Shown: positions 33,196-44,303, counted from the first letter of the stretch. The stretch is DNA of 64,000 bases from Heracleum sosnowskyi (GCA_030848705.1 CM061244.1:109513111-109577110), one strand, 5' to 3'. Program-made: numbers and translations. Notes: generated by a model from the letters alone, not told the origin.

Positions 33196-35520
33196 ATGTC
33201 TGAAGAAAATCAAACTGCTCCTAAGGCTGAACAGGTTAAGCCCAATTCTGTGAGTCGATATGAAACAATCAGGGTTCCAATTCTCAGGCCAGTAGAGTAT
33301 CCGATTTGGAAGGTGAAGATGACCATGTTTCTGGAGGCTACAGATCCAGAATACCTTGACAGAATCTATGATGGTCCTCATATGCCGACTAAATTGTCCC
33401 CTGTTGTTGATGGACAAGAACAAAAGACTGTTCCAAAGGAAAAGAAAGATATGACTCCTGAGGACATCTCATCAATTGCAAAAGATGCAAAGGTTAGACA
33501 TCTTCTCCACAGTGCTTTAGATAATGTTATGTCTAACAGAGTAATTGGCTGCAAAACTGCCAAAGAGATATGGGATGCTTTAGAAGTCAGATGCCAGGGA
33601 ACAGGTGCTATCAAGAAGAACAGAAAGACAATACTCACACAGGAGTATGAGCACTTTGATTCAAGAACTAATGAAACCTTGACTGAGACTTATGACAGAT
33701 TTTGCAAACTGTTGAATGATCTGTCTCTGGTTGATAAAGAATATGAGCTTGAAGAGTCTAATCTCAAGTTTCTGTTATCTCTACCTGAAAAGTGGGATTT
33801 AAAGACAACCACAATAAGAGATAATTATGAGCTTGCTGATACAGATCTTGATGAAATCTATGGGTTATTGAAAACTCATGAACTGGAGATAGAACAAAGG
33901 AATAGAAGATTGAGTAAAAAGACAAAATCTGTTGCTCTCAAAGTCGAGGAGAAGCCCATTAAGAAGGAATCATCAAGGAAGAAAGCCAAGGGAAAGGCTT
34001 TAGTTATTAAATCTGAAAGTGAGTCATCAAACTCTGATGATGACTCAAACTCTGATGAAGCTTCTGACTCTGATGATGATGAAGAACAGATGATGCAAAT
34101 GGCTGCATTGATGGTGAAGACCTTCAAGAAGATGGGATTCAAGAACTTCAAGAAGGGAAAGAGATTCTCAAGGAAAGATTCAAACTCTGAAAGGAGAAGT
34201 TTCAGAAAGTCTGATGGAAGGGAGACCAAATCTGGTAAGAAAGATAAATCTGAAATCCAGTGCTACAGGTGTAAGGAGATGGGTCACTATGCCCCAGAGT
34301 GCAAGAAAGGCAAATCTGAGAAAGCACTCATCTCTAAAGGCAAAGACTAGGCAGATACTTCAGACTCTGATGATGGAGAAAATTATGCTCTTATGGCAAC
34401 TGTCAGAGATGAGACTGAATCATCTGAAAATAAGGTACCCTTAACTACTTATGCTTATGATACTGATAATATATCTGAGTTAAGAGTATATCTGAAAAGT
34501 GTTCATGTTAGCTATAGGGATCAGACTTTAGAAAATGAGAGAATTAAATCTGAGAATCTTAGTCTTAAAGATAGAAACAAGTTTCTTGAAGGAGAACTTG
34601 AAAATATGAAGCAGATTCAAAAAGAAAGAGATGATGCTGTTTATGTTGAACAGGAGTTGCTTAAAAGGTATAGGCAACTAGAATCTGATTTAGAGAAGGA
34701 AAGAAAAATAATCAAAACTTGGACAGATTCTGGAAGAGACACTCATCAAGTGTTTCAGACTGATTCTGTAGGTTTAGGTTATTGTGAAAATGATGAACTT
34801 AGGTTTAAAGACAAGGTTAAGGTAAAACCACAACTTAAACCTGTGAAATTTGTTCCAGAAGCCAATAAGTTAAAATCTGTTGTAATAAGGGAAGCTGATA
34901 TGGAATCAGATGAAGCCTGTGAAAAACAGGAAAATATTATAACAGAAAACCTTATGGAAATAGAAGCTGTTAGAAAACCAGTAAAAACTTGTGAAAAACA
35001 GGTTAATGTTGGTTTGATGACAGGAAAACAGTTCAATCATAAGTTGAAAGAGGTAAAATCTGCCATGAAACCAAAAGGGTCCAAGAAGAATAGGAATGAA
35101 AAGATAGGCATAAATAAAAGAAATAATCATTTGCCTACTGGTGCTGCTCCAAGGAAAACATGTTATAATTGTGGTAGTTCTAATCATCTTGCTAGATTTT
35201 GCAATAAGAACAAACATATTAATTCTTTACCTTCTACTTCAGAAGTAAAAAATGATTGTGTTAGAATAAGACCACAGACTTTATGCACACATTATGGGAG
35301 CACTTGGCATTCTATTTACACATGTAGGAGTTATCATGCAATTTATCATAATTATTATGAGCTAAAACCCAACTTGAAATGGGTTAGAGCAAACTCTGCT
35401 AGTGTAAAATCTGACAATGTTAGTTTAAACTCTGATAATACTGATTCCGCTGCAAAAACTAACACTGTTAAGAAAGACAAAGGATCCAAGCAAGTATGGG
35501 TCCTTAAAACTAACACTTAG
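33196..35520 (+). CDS. gag of element D, with one in-frame TAG
   Basis: The ATG at 33196 opens MSEENQTAPK. The capsid-like region (KEIWDALE, NETLTETYDRFCKLLNDL) is followed by an acidic, motif-rich linker (about 34013-34090) and a CCHC knuckle CYRCKEMGHYAPEC at about 34261-34302. A TAG at 34348-34350 interrupts the frame, which stays open in register to 35520. The downstream half is Lys/Glu-rich with heptad-like character, and holds a second knuckle CYNCGSSNHLARFC at about 35159-35200. Two knuckles separated by 290 residues are unusual. The TAG could be a read-through site, since the rest of D is intact, or a single mutation; the context TAG GCA GAT is not the CARYYA read-through signal. Confidence 0.85.
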
Positions 35521-35533
35521 TATTTGTTTGTGA

Positions 35534-38500
35534 TTGCAGGGTATAATAGAGAGCACACTTATCTTGGACAGTGGATGCTCAGGACATATGACTGGAAATA
35601 AAGCCCTGCTATCAGACTTTAAGGAGAAGGCTGGCCCAAAAGTTTCCTATGGAGATGGCAACATAGGACACACTCTGGGATATGGCAATATTAATCTTGG
35701 AAGTGTCATCATCACAAATGTAGCTCTAGTCTCAGGACTCAAGCATAATCTGTTATCTGTGAGTCAAATCTGTGACAGAGGAAACCATGTAGATTTTCAT
35801 AGTGAATACTGTGAAGTCATCAGTAAATCTACTGGAAAGGTTGTTCTAGTTGGACACAGGCATAGCAACATTTATGAAGCAAGTTTGGTAACAAACTCTG
35901 ATGGAAAAACAGTGTGTCTGACTGCAAGAATGTCAAATGAAGAGAGTTGGAATTGGCACATGAAGCTCTCTCATCTCAATTTGAACAACATCAATGAGTT
36001 AATAAGAAAGGATCTTGTAAGAGGACTCCCAAAATCAATACTCAGTCTAGATGGTCTATGTGATTCTTGTCAAAAGGCCAAGCAAAGGAAGTCATCTTTC
36101 AAGAGCAAATCTGAATCTTCAGTAGTGGAACCTTATCATCTTCTACATGTTGATCTCTTTGGACCAGTGAATATAATGTCAATGGGCAGAAAGAAATATG
36201 CTCTAGTAATTGTTGATGAATATACTAGATATACATGGGTGTATTTCTTATCAAAGAAGGATGAAACTGCTCAAACTCTGATGGATCATGTAAATCTACT
36301 GGACAAAGGATCACAGCACAAAGTCAAAATTATAAGGAGTGATAATGGAACTGAATTCAGAAACTCAATCTTGGAAGCTTTTTGCAAGGAAAGAGGAGTG
36401 AAACAAGAATTTTCTGCACCTGGAACTCCACAGCAAAATGGTGTAGTTGAAAGAAAGAACAGAACCTTAATTGAAGCAGCAAGAACTATGCTTGAAGAAG
36501 CAAAATTACCAACTTATTTCTGGGCAGAAGCTGTTCAAACTGCTTGTTTTACTCAAAATGCTACACTGATCAACAAGCATGGGAAAACACCATATGAGAT
36601 GGTGAAAAATAAGAAGCCAAATTTGAAATATTTTCATATATTTGGATGCAAATGCTTTGTGTTGAAGACTCATCCTGAACAGTTGACAAAGTTCGAGTTA
36701 AAAGCTGATGAAGGAATCTTTGTTGGCTATCCATTGTCAACAAAAGCATTCAGAGTTTACAATCTAAGAACTAAGGTGATCATGGAATCCATACATGTGT
36801 CATTTGATGACAAAAAAATAATTGGACTTGAAGACAAGGATGGATATGATCAACTACGTTTTGAAAATGAAGATCTATTCTCTGATGATATAAACTCTGA
36901 TGAAGCAGGTTTGACAAACTCTGACGAAGCATACTCTGAACCTCTACTGGTAAATACTGGAGAAACTGGAAATTCTCAAATTGAACAAAATAGAGAACCA
37001 GTTGAGGGGGAGCGTGAAGAAGCTCAACAAGACACAGCAAGTGAGTCAGTTGAGGAAACTGATTCAAACTCTGACAGTTCAAACTCTGAGCCATCCAATT
37101 CAGGGGGAGCCTCAGATGCTGCAGAAAGTCAACATATGAATCAGGAGAGCATGGATCAAGGGGGAGGATCCAATAATGATGCAAGAAACCACTTATCAAC
37201 AGCAAGAAAGTGGACACAGGCACACACACCTGATCTCATAATTGGAAATCCTGATGCTAGTGTGAGAACTAGAAGTGCAACAAATAATGAGTGTCTGTAT
37301 CATGCTTTCTTGTCTCAAACAGAACCAAAGAAAGTGGAGGAAGCTCTTCAAGATGCAAACTGGATAACAGCAATGCAAGAAGAGTTAAATGAATTTAAAA
37401 GAAATGAAGTCTGGACACTTGTACCTAGACCAAAGAATAGATCAATTGTAGGTACAAAGTGGGTTTTCAGAAACAATACTGACAGTGATGGTGTGATTAC
37501 AAGAAACAAGGCTAGACTTGTGGCTAAAGGTTATTCACAACAGGAAGGAATTGACTATGATGAAACCTTTGCTCCAGTTGCAAGATTGGAAGCCATAAGA
37601 ATTTTTCTGGCCTATGCTGCACACAAGAAGTTTAAAGTCTTTCAGATGGATGTAAAAAGTGCTTTTCTCAATGGGAAGCTTGAAGAAGAAGTATTTGTTG
37701 AACAACCACCAGGATTTGTAGATTCCAAGCATCCAGATTATGTCTACAGGCTTGACAAGGCATTATATGGACTAAAGCAAGCACCAAGAGCATGGTATGA
37801 AACTCTTGCTCAATTTCTTTTAGAAAGTGGGTTCACAAGAGGTACAATTGATAAAACCTTGTTTTATTTCAATTCTGGTGATGATTTGCTGTTAGTTCAA
37901 ATTTATGTAGATGATATTATTTTTGGATCTACTAATGACAAACTCTGTAAGAAGTTTGCAAAGCTTATGCAATCCAGGTATCAAATGAGCATGATGGGAG
38001 AGCTTAGTTATTTTCTAGGCTTACAGGTCAAGCAAACAGATGTTGGGATTTTTATCAATCAAGCAAAGTATACCAGAAATCTTCTAAAGAAATTTGGTAT
38101 GCTTGATAGTTCATCTGCTCCAACTCCCATGGCTACTGCAACAAAGCTAGACAAAGACACAGGAGCCTCAGTAGATATGACAAACTACAGAGGAATGATA
38201 GGGTCTTTACTGTATCTTACTGCAAGTAGACCTGATATCATGTTTGCAACATGTCTTTGTGCAAGATTTCAAGCAGATCCCAGAGAGCCTCATCTAACAG
38301 CTGTAAAAAGGATTTTCAAATATCTCAAAGGAACCATAACCTTGGGTTTGTGGTATCCTAGAGAATCAGAGTTTAAGCTAATTGGTTACTCTGATGCAGA
38401 TTTTGCAGGCTGTAAGATAGACAGAAAAAGTACAAGTGGAAGCTGTCAATTCTTAGGTGACAGATTGGTTTCTTGGTATAGCAAGAAACAGAAGTCAATT

Positions 38501-38848
38501 TCTACATCCACAGCAGAAGCAGAGTATATAGCAGCTGGTAGCTGTTGTGCACAGATTTTATGGATGAAGAATCAATTGCTGGATTATGGGTTAAGGTACT
38601 CTAAAATACCTATTTTCTGTGATAACCAAAGTGCTATTGCTATGACAGGTAATCCAGTACAGTACTCCATGACCAAGCACATCAGCATAAGGTATCATTT
38701 TATCAGAGAACATGTGGAAGAAGGGAACATTGAGCTTCATTTTGTGTCTACAGACCAACAACTTGCAGATATCTTCACCAAACCTTTGAGTGAAGCTACT
38801 TTTACAAGATTGGTAAATGAACTTGGAATGATCTCTGGTTCTGACTAG
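35534..38848 (+). CDS. pol of element D (protease, integrase, RT, RNase H), intact frame
   Basis: 1104 codons without a stop. The protease motif LDSGCSGHMTG starts near 35564. The GAG-pre-integrase segment has WNWHMKLSHLN, and the zinc finger ends LCDSCQKAK. The integrase catalytic residues are Asp at 36152, Asp at 36341 and Glu at 36449, a D-35-E spacing. An Asn-Ser-Asp-rich linker lies at about 36880-37100. RT has IYVDDIIFGS, with YVDD at 37904-37915. RNase H has YSDADFAGCK and STAEAEYIAAG and ends near IFTKPLSEATF. No ATG lies at the start: the frame opens after a TGA at 35531-35533, and the gag frame closes at 35520, so the two do not overlap. Splicing, or a mutation at this joint, must be considered. 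Confidence 0.93.
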   Translation: MQGIIESTLILDSGCSGHMTGNKALLSDFKEKAGPKVSYGDGNIGHTLGYGNINLGSVIITNVALVSGLKHNLLSVSQICDRGNHVDFHSEYCEVISKSTGKVVLVGHRHSNIYEASLVTNSDGKTVCLTARMSNEESWNWHMKLSHLNLNNINELIRKDLVRGLPKSILSLDGLCDSCQKAKQRKSSFKSKSESSVVEPYHLLHVDLFGPVNIMSMGRKKYALVIVDEYTRYTWVYFLSKKDETAQTLMDHVNLLDKGSQHKVKIIRSDNGTEFRNSILEAFCKERGVKQEFSAPGTPQQNGVVERKNRTLIEAARTMLEEAKLPTYFWAEAVQTACFTQNATLINKHGKTPYEMVKNKKPNLKYFHIFGCKCFVLKTHPEQLTKFELKADEGIFVGYPLSTKAFRVYNLRTKVIMESIHVSFDDKKIIGLEDKDGYDQLRFENEDLFSDDINSDEAGLTNSDEAYSEPLLVNTGETGNSQIEQNREPVEGEREEAQQDTASESVEETDSNSDSSNSEPSNSGGASDAAESQHMNQESMDQGGGSNNDARNHLSTARKWTQAHTPDLIIGNPDASVRTRSATNNECLYHAFLSQTEPKKVEEALQDANWITAMQEELNEFKRNEVWTLVPRPKNRSIVGTKWVFRNNTDSDGVITRNKARLVAKGYSQQEGIDYDETFAPVARLEAIRIFLAYAAHKKFKVFQMDVKSAFLNGKLEEEVFVEQPPGFVDSKHPDYVYRLDKALYGLKQAPRAWYETLAQFLLESGFTRGTIDKTLFYFNSGDDLLLVQIYVDDIIFGSTNDKLCKKFAKLMQSRYQMSMMGELSYFLGLQVKQTDVGIFINQAKYTRNLLKKFGMLDSSSAPTPMATATKLDKDTGASVDMTNYRGMIGSLLYLTASRPDIMFATCLCARFQADPREPHLTAVKRIFKYLKGTITLGLWYPRESEFKLIGYSDADFAGCKIDRKSTSGSCQFLGDRLVSWYSKKQKSISTSTAEAEYIAAGSCCAQILWMKNQLLDYGLRYSKIPIFCDNQSAIAMTGNPVQYSMTKHISIRYHFIREHVEEGNIELHFVSTDQQLADIFTKPLSEATFTRLVNELGMISGSD

Positions 38849-40316
38849 AGATACGGGTTAGACTCAAAAAACTATCCATGTTTGCTTTTTATGTTCATGA
38901 TTTCTTACATGTGTTAACTGTTCTGTGCACCAGCATGTTAAACTCTGATGGTAAACTCTGACAGTTAAATTCTGTCAGTAAACTCTGTGAAGTGTCAGTC
39001 ATACTCTGTCGGTTAAACTCTGATGCTAAACTCTGTTAGTCATAAAATGTTGGTCATACTCTGACTGTTACAGTTTAATGATATACTCTGATTGTAATTT
39101 TGTCTGAAACATATGGAGCAATGAAGAAATTTGTATGAAGCATAATTCTCAGTAAGTAATTGTGAATCCTTAAGAGTTGTATAGATTCTGATCTCAAATA
39201 TGTGCAGTAAGTTAACACAGCATGATACTGTCTCTATATTTATACCATCTCTTAGTTTATTGATCCTATACAATGAGTTTGTATTAGCTGTTTGCATTTT
39301 CTCTCATAAGTTAATTATATTTACTGATGAAAAGTCTAAACTCTGATTATTAATTGCAAATAATTCACCCTCATATCAAAAGATGCCAAACAGAGCACAA
39401 ATTCCTTTGAGATCATGTTGTGCCTAGGAAGATCCAGGAACTTATTGTATGAAATAAGGGCTAAAATCTTTGATTTTTGGTGACTAGTGCCAACCACTGA
39501 TTACTGGAAAAATAAAAATAAAAATAAAAATAAAATATATATATATAAAGAAAGGGGGTGAAAAACAAAAGATATATCCAAATGAAAGGATATCAGTATA
39601 CAGAGTTTAGATATAAAATCAGATTTTATGTTATACATGAGAGTTTAGGCAACCAGTTTTTACTACTTTAGTTTGTGGATTTTATGCACTTTGAGATGAT
39701 CTAAATATTGATTTCGGTAAACTCTGCTATTGCACACACACATTTTCACACCTGTACAGATTGAGAAAAGAGTTTATTGACAAAGAAGGATAAATGGTAA
39801 ACACTGATGTATTGTGTGACATATGCCGAGGTAACTTTGTTTTAATCTCTGATGGTTAAAATAATTTCTTTGTTTCAGACATTTTATAATTTTGAGATTA
39901 GACATTTGTTTTGAAAATTTAAAAAGAGTATGATTGGACAGTTGTTCAAGAATGTTTTCAACAGAGGAGAGAGGTTAATTGCATAGAAAAGTGTAACAGG
40001 CGGTAATTATTGCTGTTTTTACTGCGCATGCGTATTGGAAACTGCCAATTATTTGCTGTCAGTAACTGCATGTGTGACACGTGTCCCATTCACATGATTA
40101 CAGGAGTAAGACAGTTGTGTATTAATGATTAAAAACTCTTCAGTTTTTAATCTTTAATTTTTTTTTTTAAATACAATACACACATCTTCAGTTAAACTTT
40201 TCACATCTTACTCATACACATCTATTATCACACACACATAGTCACAAACACCTTTCTACACATAAACTCTGTTAAGCTTTCGCATCAATTACTTGTTCTT
40301 TCTTCAAAATCTTCTA
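38849..40316 (+). other. Spacer between pol and ORF2 of element D, motif-rich
   Basis: A 1.47-kb non-coding stretch. AACTCTG or ACTCTG(A/T) occurs at least ten times between 38940 and 39350 and again near 39717 and 40265. A short AAATA run and AT repeat lie at 39510-39545. I find no clear TATA box close to the ORF2 start. Confidence 0.8.
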
Positions 40317-43300
40317 ATGGCAACCACAGCTTTCGTTTCGTCTGGGTTAGAGTTCGTTCCAAACAACTATACCGCACCACTAAACACTGCAAACGCACCA
40401 GAAGCATTTCATATGATTCAAAAGTTTCTTGCTCAGTCAGCGATTGGGCGTGCTTTAGTTGAACCAGCCAAACTTTCTGGTTTACAAATCAAGGCGTTCT
40501 GGGAGTCAGGGGTTTATGATGATGGTGGTGAAACTGGGAACCCATCCATAATCTTTGAGTTTGAAGAAACAGAATATGTTATTACTGCTGGTACTATTCG
40601 AGCTGCAATGGGGTTTCCTGAGTATCCTTCCTACACTGTTGGAATGGGTGATGAGGATTTAATACGAATGATGCGAGAGATTGGTTACTCTGGGCCATTG
40701 ACAAAGATTGGGCAACTCAAAAGGCCGTTTCTGCGCAAGGAATGGAGTTTCTTCTTCGACTGCATCACGAGGACTTTTGGAAAGAAATGCACAAATTGGG
40801 ATGCTATTCCTACAGACAGTCTGCAAATCGGGTATTCTTTATTATATGATAATCATTTTGATTTTGCACGACTTGTTTTGACTAACTTAGGGGAGAAGAT
40901 GACAGAGAATAGAGGAGTTGTTTATTTTTCTAGATTCTGTCAGCTTTTGTTTTCTTATTGTGTTGAAGGAGTAAATGTAATTGAAGCAGATGTTTCTTGT
41001 TTTAAATTACATAAGAGGGTATTTACTGATCTAGTAAATAAAGATGTTAAGAAAGGAGTTGTTGGAGACTTGTTGCTACCTGCCTCAATGCAACAGTTTT
41101 TAAATGCTCAAGTCAATTCATCAACTCAAGAAGTACCTTCTTTAATTTCTGTTAATCCTGCAAGAGGTGGTAGAACTAAGCATATGGGTTCTAAGCCAGC
41201 TAGGATTTCTACACCATCTTCTGAAGCTGAACCTTCTGTGTCTCCATCACAAAGGTTAAAGAAGTCCAAAACCAGAGCATTTAAAAGAAAAGTAAGGGCA
41301 CAAAGGCCTTGTTCTGAAGAAGCAAGAGTATCTGATAGTGAAGATGAAATAGAGGATTCTCAGACTCTGCGTAAAAGAAGAAAGCTTGTAGCCACTTATC
41401 TTTTTGATGAGGAGGAAGAAGCTGAATTGCCTGTAAACTCTGAAGTGGTAATTCAGGAAGCTGTTCTCAGGGAAACTACTATGCTCTCAGAGGATAGAGC
41501 AAATCTTGATGAATCTGAAGCTCCTGCATCAGAGAATGAGGAGATTGTGACTGAAACTGTTCCTCAAGATACTCCTGCAATTGTTGTTGAGGAGGATATT
41601 CTAAATGCTAATGAGGACAGAGTGTTTGTAAACACTGAAGCTCATGAAGTGTTTGTTCAGGAGGATGCTGCAAATACTGAAGCTGTCAATCTAGACAGGA
41701 TAAATACTGATGCTAATATGATGGATTTGGATTTAGAAGCTCCTACATCAAAGGCTAATGATGTAGTTGAGGAAGCTGCTACTCATTCTGATAGCAGAGT
41801 TTTTGATTTTGAAGCACACACCTCTATACATTCTGATCATTATACAGAGGGTGTGGAAGCTGATCAAGTAACTGATCAGATAGAAGAATCTCTGGCCACT
41901 CACACTGAAATTATTTCTTGTGATCTTGACAAAGGTGAGGAGGTTAATCAGATGATAAAAGTCACAGAGACAATTCTTGATGAAGCTGTGATAGAAAAGG
42001 AACAAGATGCTGCTGATGAGCTAAACTCTGAGAATATTATTCTTGAAGCTTTGCAACAATTTGTTGTTGAGATTGTTCAAAGAGAAGCAGAGGTTTTTGC
42101 TCAGGTTAACTCTGATATTCCTGAAGCTGTAGAAGAGGAGAAAATTGATGAAGCTGCACAGTTTACTGCTGAAAATATTCTTACTGAAAATGAAGCAGAC
42201 AATAATGAAGACGCTGGAAATGATGCTGAGGGTTCTCATTCACACCCTAGTATTCAAGTTTCATTGGCTGATGATGTCAATAGTGATGAAGCAAGGGAAG
42301 TCAAGAGACAGACAAATGAGCATTTCCAGAATATGTACTACAACAAATGGGCTGATGCAGATTGTGTCTTCCCAGCACAAAGGGCTGCAGATTTTCTATC
42401 TGATTCTGTCAAGAAGATCTCAAATACTGATGTACTTACAAGCTTACAGGCAACTGTTGTTCAAGTCAAATCTCTTAATAATAGATTTGATGAGAATCAA
42501 CAAATGCTTACAAATCTAAGGAATGAAGTCAGTATGAAGGATCTTACTTTCAAGTCTGACAGAACTTATTATTATGCTATGCTCAAGCAGCAAGCCAAGG
42601 ATTCTGAGGAAATCAAGAAGAGGCTTGGGAAAGTTGAAGAAAATCAGAATGCAATGTCTACTCAACTGAATTCCATTTCTACTGCCATTGAATTGCTGAC
42701 ATCAGTACTACTTTCTGATGATGTCAAAAAGGGGGAGAGTGTATCTAAAGACAAATGCAAAGACACTCAAGCTCTGAGACGGAGGGATGATTCTACTGAT
42801 GGGGGAAGCAAAGAAAATAAAAGAAAGATTTTTGCTCAAAGGCAAAGCAGGACAAGAGTAAACTCTGATAGACAAACAAACTCTGACAAGATAAACTCTA
42901 GTGGCCAATCTACTTCAAAACTCAAGAGTTTAGTTGTTTCAACTAATCCATCTACTGATGAAGAGATTGCTGCTAAAATATTCATGAAAGAGCATGGAAA
43001 GAATGTTACTATTGAAGATATCCAGGCTGAAGAGCAAATGCTTGCTGAGGAACACAAGAAAAATCTTGAAGCTGGAATCTACAAGAGAAAGGAAATCAAG
43101 GCTCCTAGAAAGAAAGAAGTTGGTATTTCTATCAAAGAGAATATACAACAGAGTATACAGTATACAAGGAGACCTGTGATTGAAAACTCTGATAAGGGTA
43201 AAGGCATAATGATTGAAGAGCCTAACCTAGAGAAGAAAGATAATTCAACCTCTGACATTGCTCAAGTTGAAACAAGATTAGCAAAATCAACCTCTGACGC

Positions 43301-44138
43301 TGCTCAAGTTGATGTTACTACTAAAGTTATGACAACCTCTGACGTTGCTCAAGTTGTACAGAAATCTACAATACTTCCAGGATTCAGCAAACCAAAACTT
43401 CTTGAAGATTTAAAGCTTGAAGCTGTGAATTTCTCAGAAACCAGAACAGTATTGGGAAAAGAAGCCTTTGATAAATCTGGACTGGGTTCACACAGAGAGA
43501 GAAGAACTAATAACAGATCTCAAGACAAGTTTTCGCTGGCAGAATCTGGAGTTGGAATTACTCAAGAAGGCCTTGACAAACTAGAATCTGTACAGATGAT
43601 TTTTCACAAAGGAATCAAAAAGGAATTCTTGTTATATTTTATGGCTGATGGCAGAGTGTATAGAGTTGGTGAATCTGATATTCAGTTAAAACTCTGGGAA
43701 GAGCTAGAGTATGTTCTATATCTATTTGAAGTAAAGAATAGAAGTACTTATGATGCTGCTCGAGTTTTGAAGGAAAGGATGATGAAATCCAAAGTTTTGA
43801 GTGGAGCTGGAGTATCAAGTGCATATATTCCCAAATACAGAAATGCACATGGGAAGATTGTTGAGATGAAAAGAAACAGTGCTAAGTTCAGAACAACACT
43901 GGGTACAAAAGTTCTTGAATTTAATTTAGAATCTGATAAAGCTCGTTATATTAAGCTAGGGAATGAGATGAGGAAGAATTCCATCTATTCTCTGAGAGCT
44001 GTAATTTATCAGACTGGAGAATCTGATCCAGAGTTGAAAGAAGTGAAGAAGATCATGGTGGAAGAGCTAGAAAGAGCTGAAAAGAAATTGCTATCAGACT
44101 ATATCAGGACAGTGCCTGATATTCAAGAAATCAAGTAA
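40317..44138 (+). CDS. ORF2 of element D, intact 1273-residue protein of unknown function
   Basis: The ATG at 40317 (MATTAFVSSG) opens an uninterrupted frame. The N-terminal ~250 residues form a compact conserved domain (AFWESGVYD, RKEWSFFFDCITRTFG, LTNLGEKM), shared with ORF2 of element B and perhaps related to the 'putative plant transposon protein' family. Basic, nuclear-signal-like clusters follow at residues ~311-330 (KKSKTRAFKRKVRAQR) and ~352-356 (RKRRK). The middle is a long acidic, Glu/Ala-rich region, then a probable coiled coil near residues 710-800. A conserved C-terminal block (EFLLYFMADGRVYRV, SLRAVIYQTGE) matches element C. There is no signal peptide or membrane helix, so the 'envelope-like' label for this position is not supported. 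The motif AACTCTGA appears in it several times, mostly read as Asn-Ser-Asp. Confidence 0.88.
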   Translation: MATTAFVSSGLEFVPNNYTAPLNTANAPEAFHMIQKFLAQSAIGRALVEPAKLSGLQIKAFWESGVYDDGGETGNPSIIFEFEETEYVITAGTIRAAMGFPEYPSYTVGMGDEDLIRMMREIGYSGPLTKIGQLKRPFLRKEWSFFFDCITRTFGKKCTNWDAIPTDSLQIGYSLLYDNHFDFARLVLTNLGEKMTENRGVVYFSRFCQLLFSYCVEGVNVIEADVSCFKLHKRVFTDLVNKDVKKGVVGDLLLPASMQQFLNAQVNSSTQEVPSLISVNPARGGRTKHMGSKPARISTPSSEAEPSVSPSQRLKKSKTRAFKRKVRAQRPCSEEARVSDSEDEIEDSQTLRKRRKLVATYLFDEEEEAELPVNSEVVIQEAVLRETTMLSEDRANLDESEAPASENEEIVTETVPQDTPAIVVEEDILNANEDRVFVNTEAHEVFVQEDAANTEAVNLDRINTDANMMDLDLEAPTSKANDVVEEAATHSDSRVFDFEAHTSIHSDHYTEGVEADQVTDQIEESLATHTEIISCDLDKGEEVNQMIKVTETILDEAVIEKEQDAADELNSENIILEALQQFVVEIVQREAEVFAQVNSDIPEAVEEEKIDEAAQFTAENILTENEADNNEDAGNDAEGSHSHPSIQVSLADDVNSDEAREVKRQTNEHFQNMYYNKWADADCVFPAQRAADFLSDSVKKISNTDVLTSLQATVVQVKSLNNRFDENQQMLTNLRNEVSMKDLTFKSDRTYYYAMLKQQAKDSEEIKKRLGKVEENQNAMSTQLNSISTAIELLTSVLLSDDVKKGESVSKDKCKDTQALRRRDDSTDGGSKENKRKIFAQRQSRTRVNSDRQTNSDKINSSGQSTSKLKSLVVSTNPSTDEEIAAKIFMKEHGKNVTIEDIQAEEQMLAEEHKKNLEAGIYKRKEIKAPRKKEVGISIKENIQQSIQYTRRPVIENSDKGKGIMIEEPNLEKKDNSTSDIAQVETRLAKSTSDAAQVDVTTKVMTTSDVAQVVQKSTILPGFSKPKLLEDLKLEAVNFSETRTVLGKEAFDKSGLGSHRERRTNNRSQDKFSLAESGVGITQEGLDKLESVQMIFHKGIKKEFLLYFMADGRVYRVGESDIQLKLWEELEYVLYLFEVKNRSTYDAARVLKERMMKSKVLSGAGVSSAYIPKYRNAHGKIVEMKRNSAKFRTTLGTKVLEFNLESDKARYIKLGNEMRKNSIYSLRAVIYQTGESDPELKEVKKIMVEELERAEKKLLSDYIRTVPDIQEIK

Positions 44139-44303
44139 AGTCTGACTGTAAGTTTTTAATATATTTTCTATTCTAAGTCAAATTTAAACTCTGTTTTAAA
44201 TTAAACTCTGTTATATGTTAAACACTGCATTTGTTAAATGTTTTTGACATCATCAATTATATGTTTAACTTGTACATTTTATTATGAACAAGTTGGGGGA
44301 GAT
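44139..44303 (+). other. 3' untranslated stretch and polypurine tract of element D
   Basis: Short non-coding stretch with three further motif copies (AAACTCTG at about 44187 and 44204, AAACACTG at about 44221). It ends with the polypurine tract AAGTTGGGGGAGAT next to the 3' LTR. Confidence 0.85.

Noticed and set aside
35494..35539. 46-nt intron joining gag and pol of element D (donor CAA|GTATGG)
   Set aside because: Too short for a plant intron. Only the acceptor is retained as a candidate, with an unknown donor further upstream.
40317..44138. Envelope glycoprotein gene
   Set aside because: No signal peptide or transmembrane segment; the composition is acidic and basic with nuclear-type signals.
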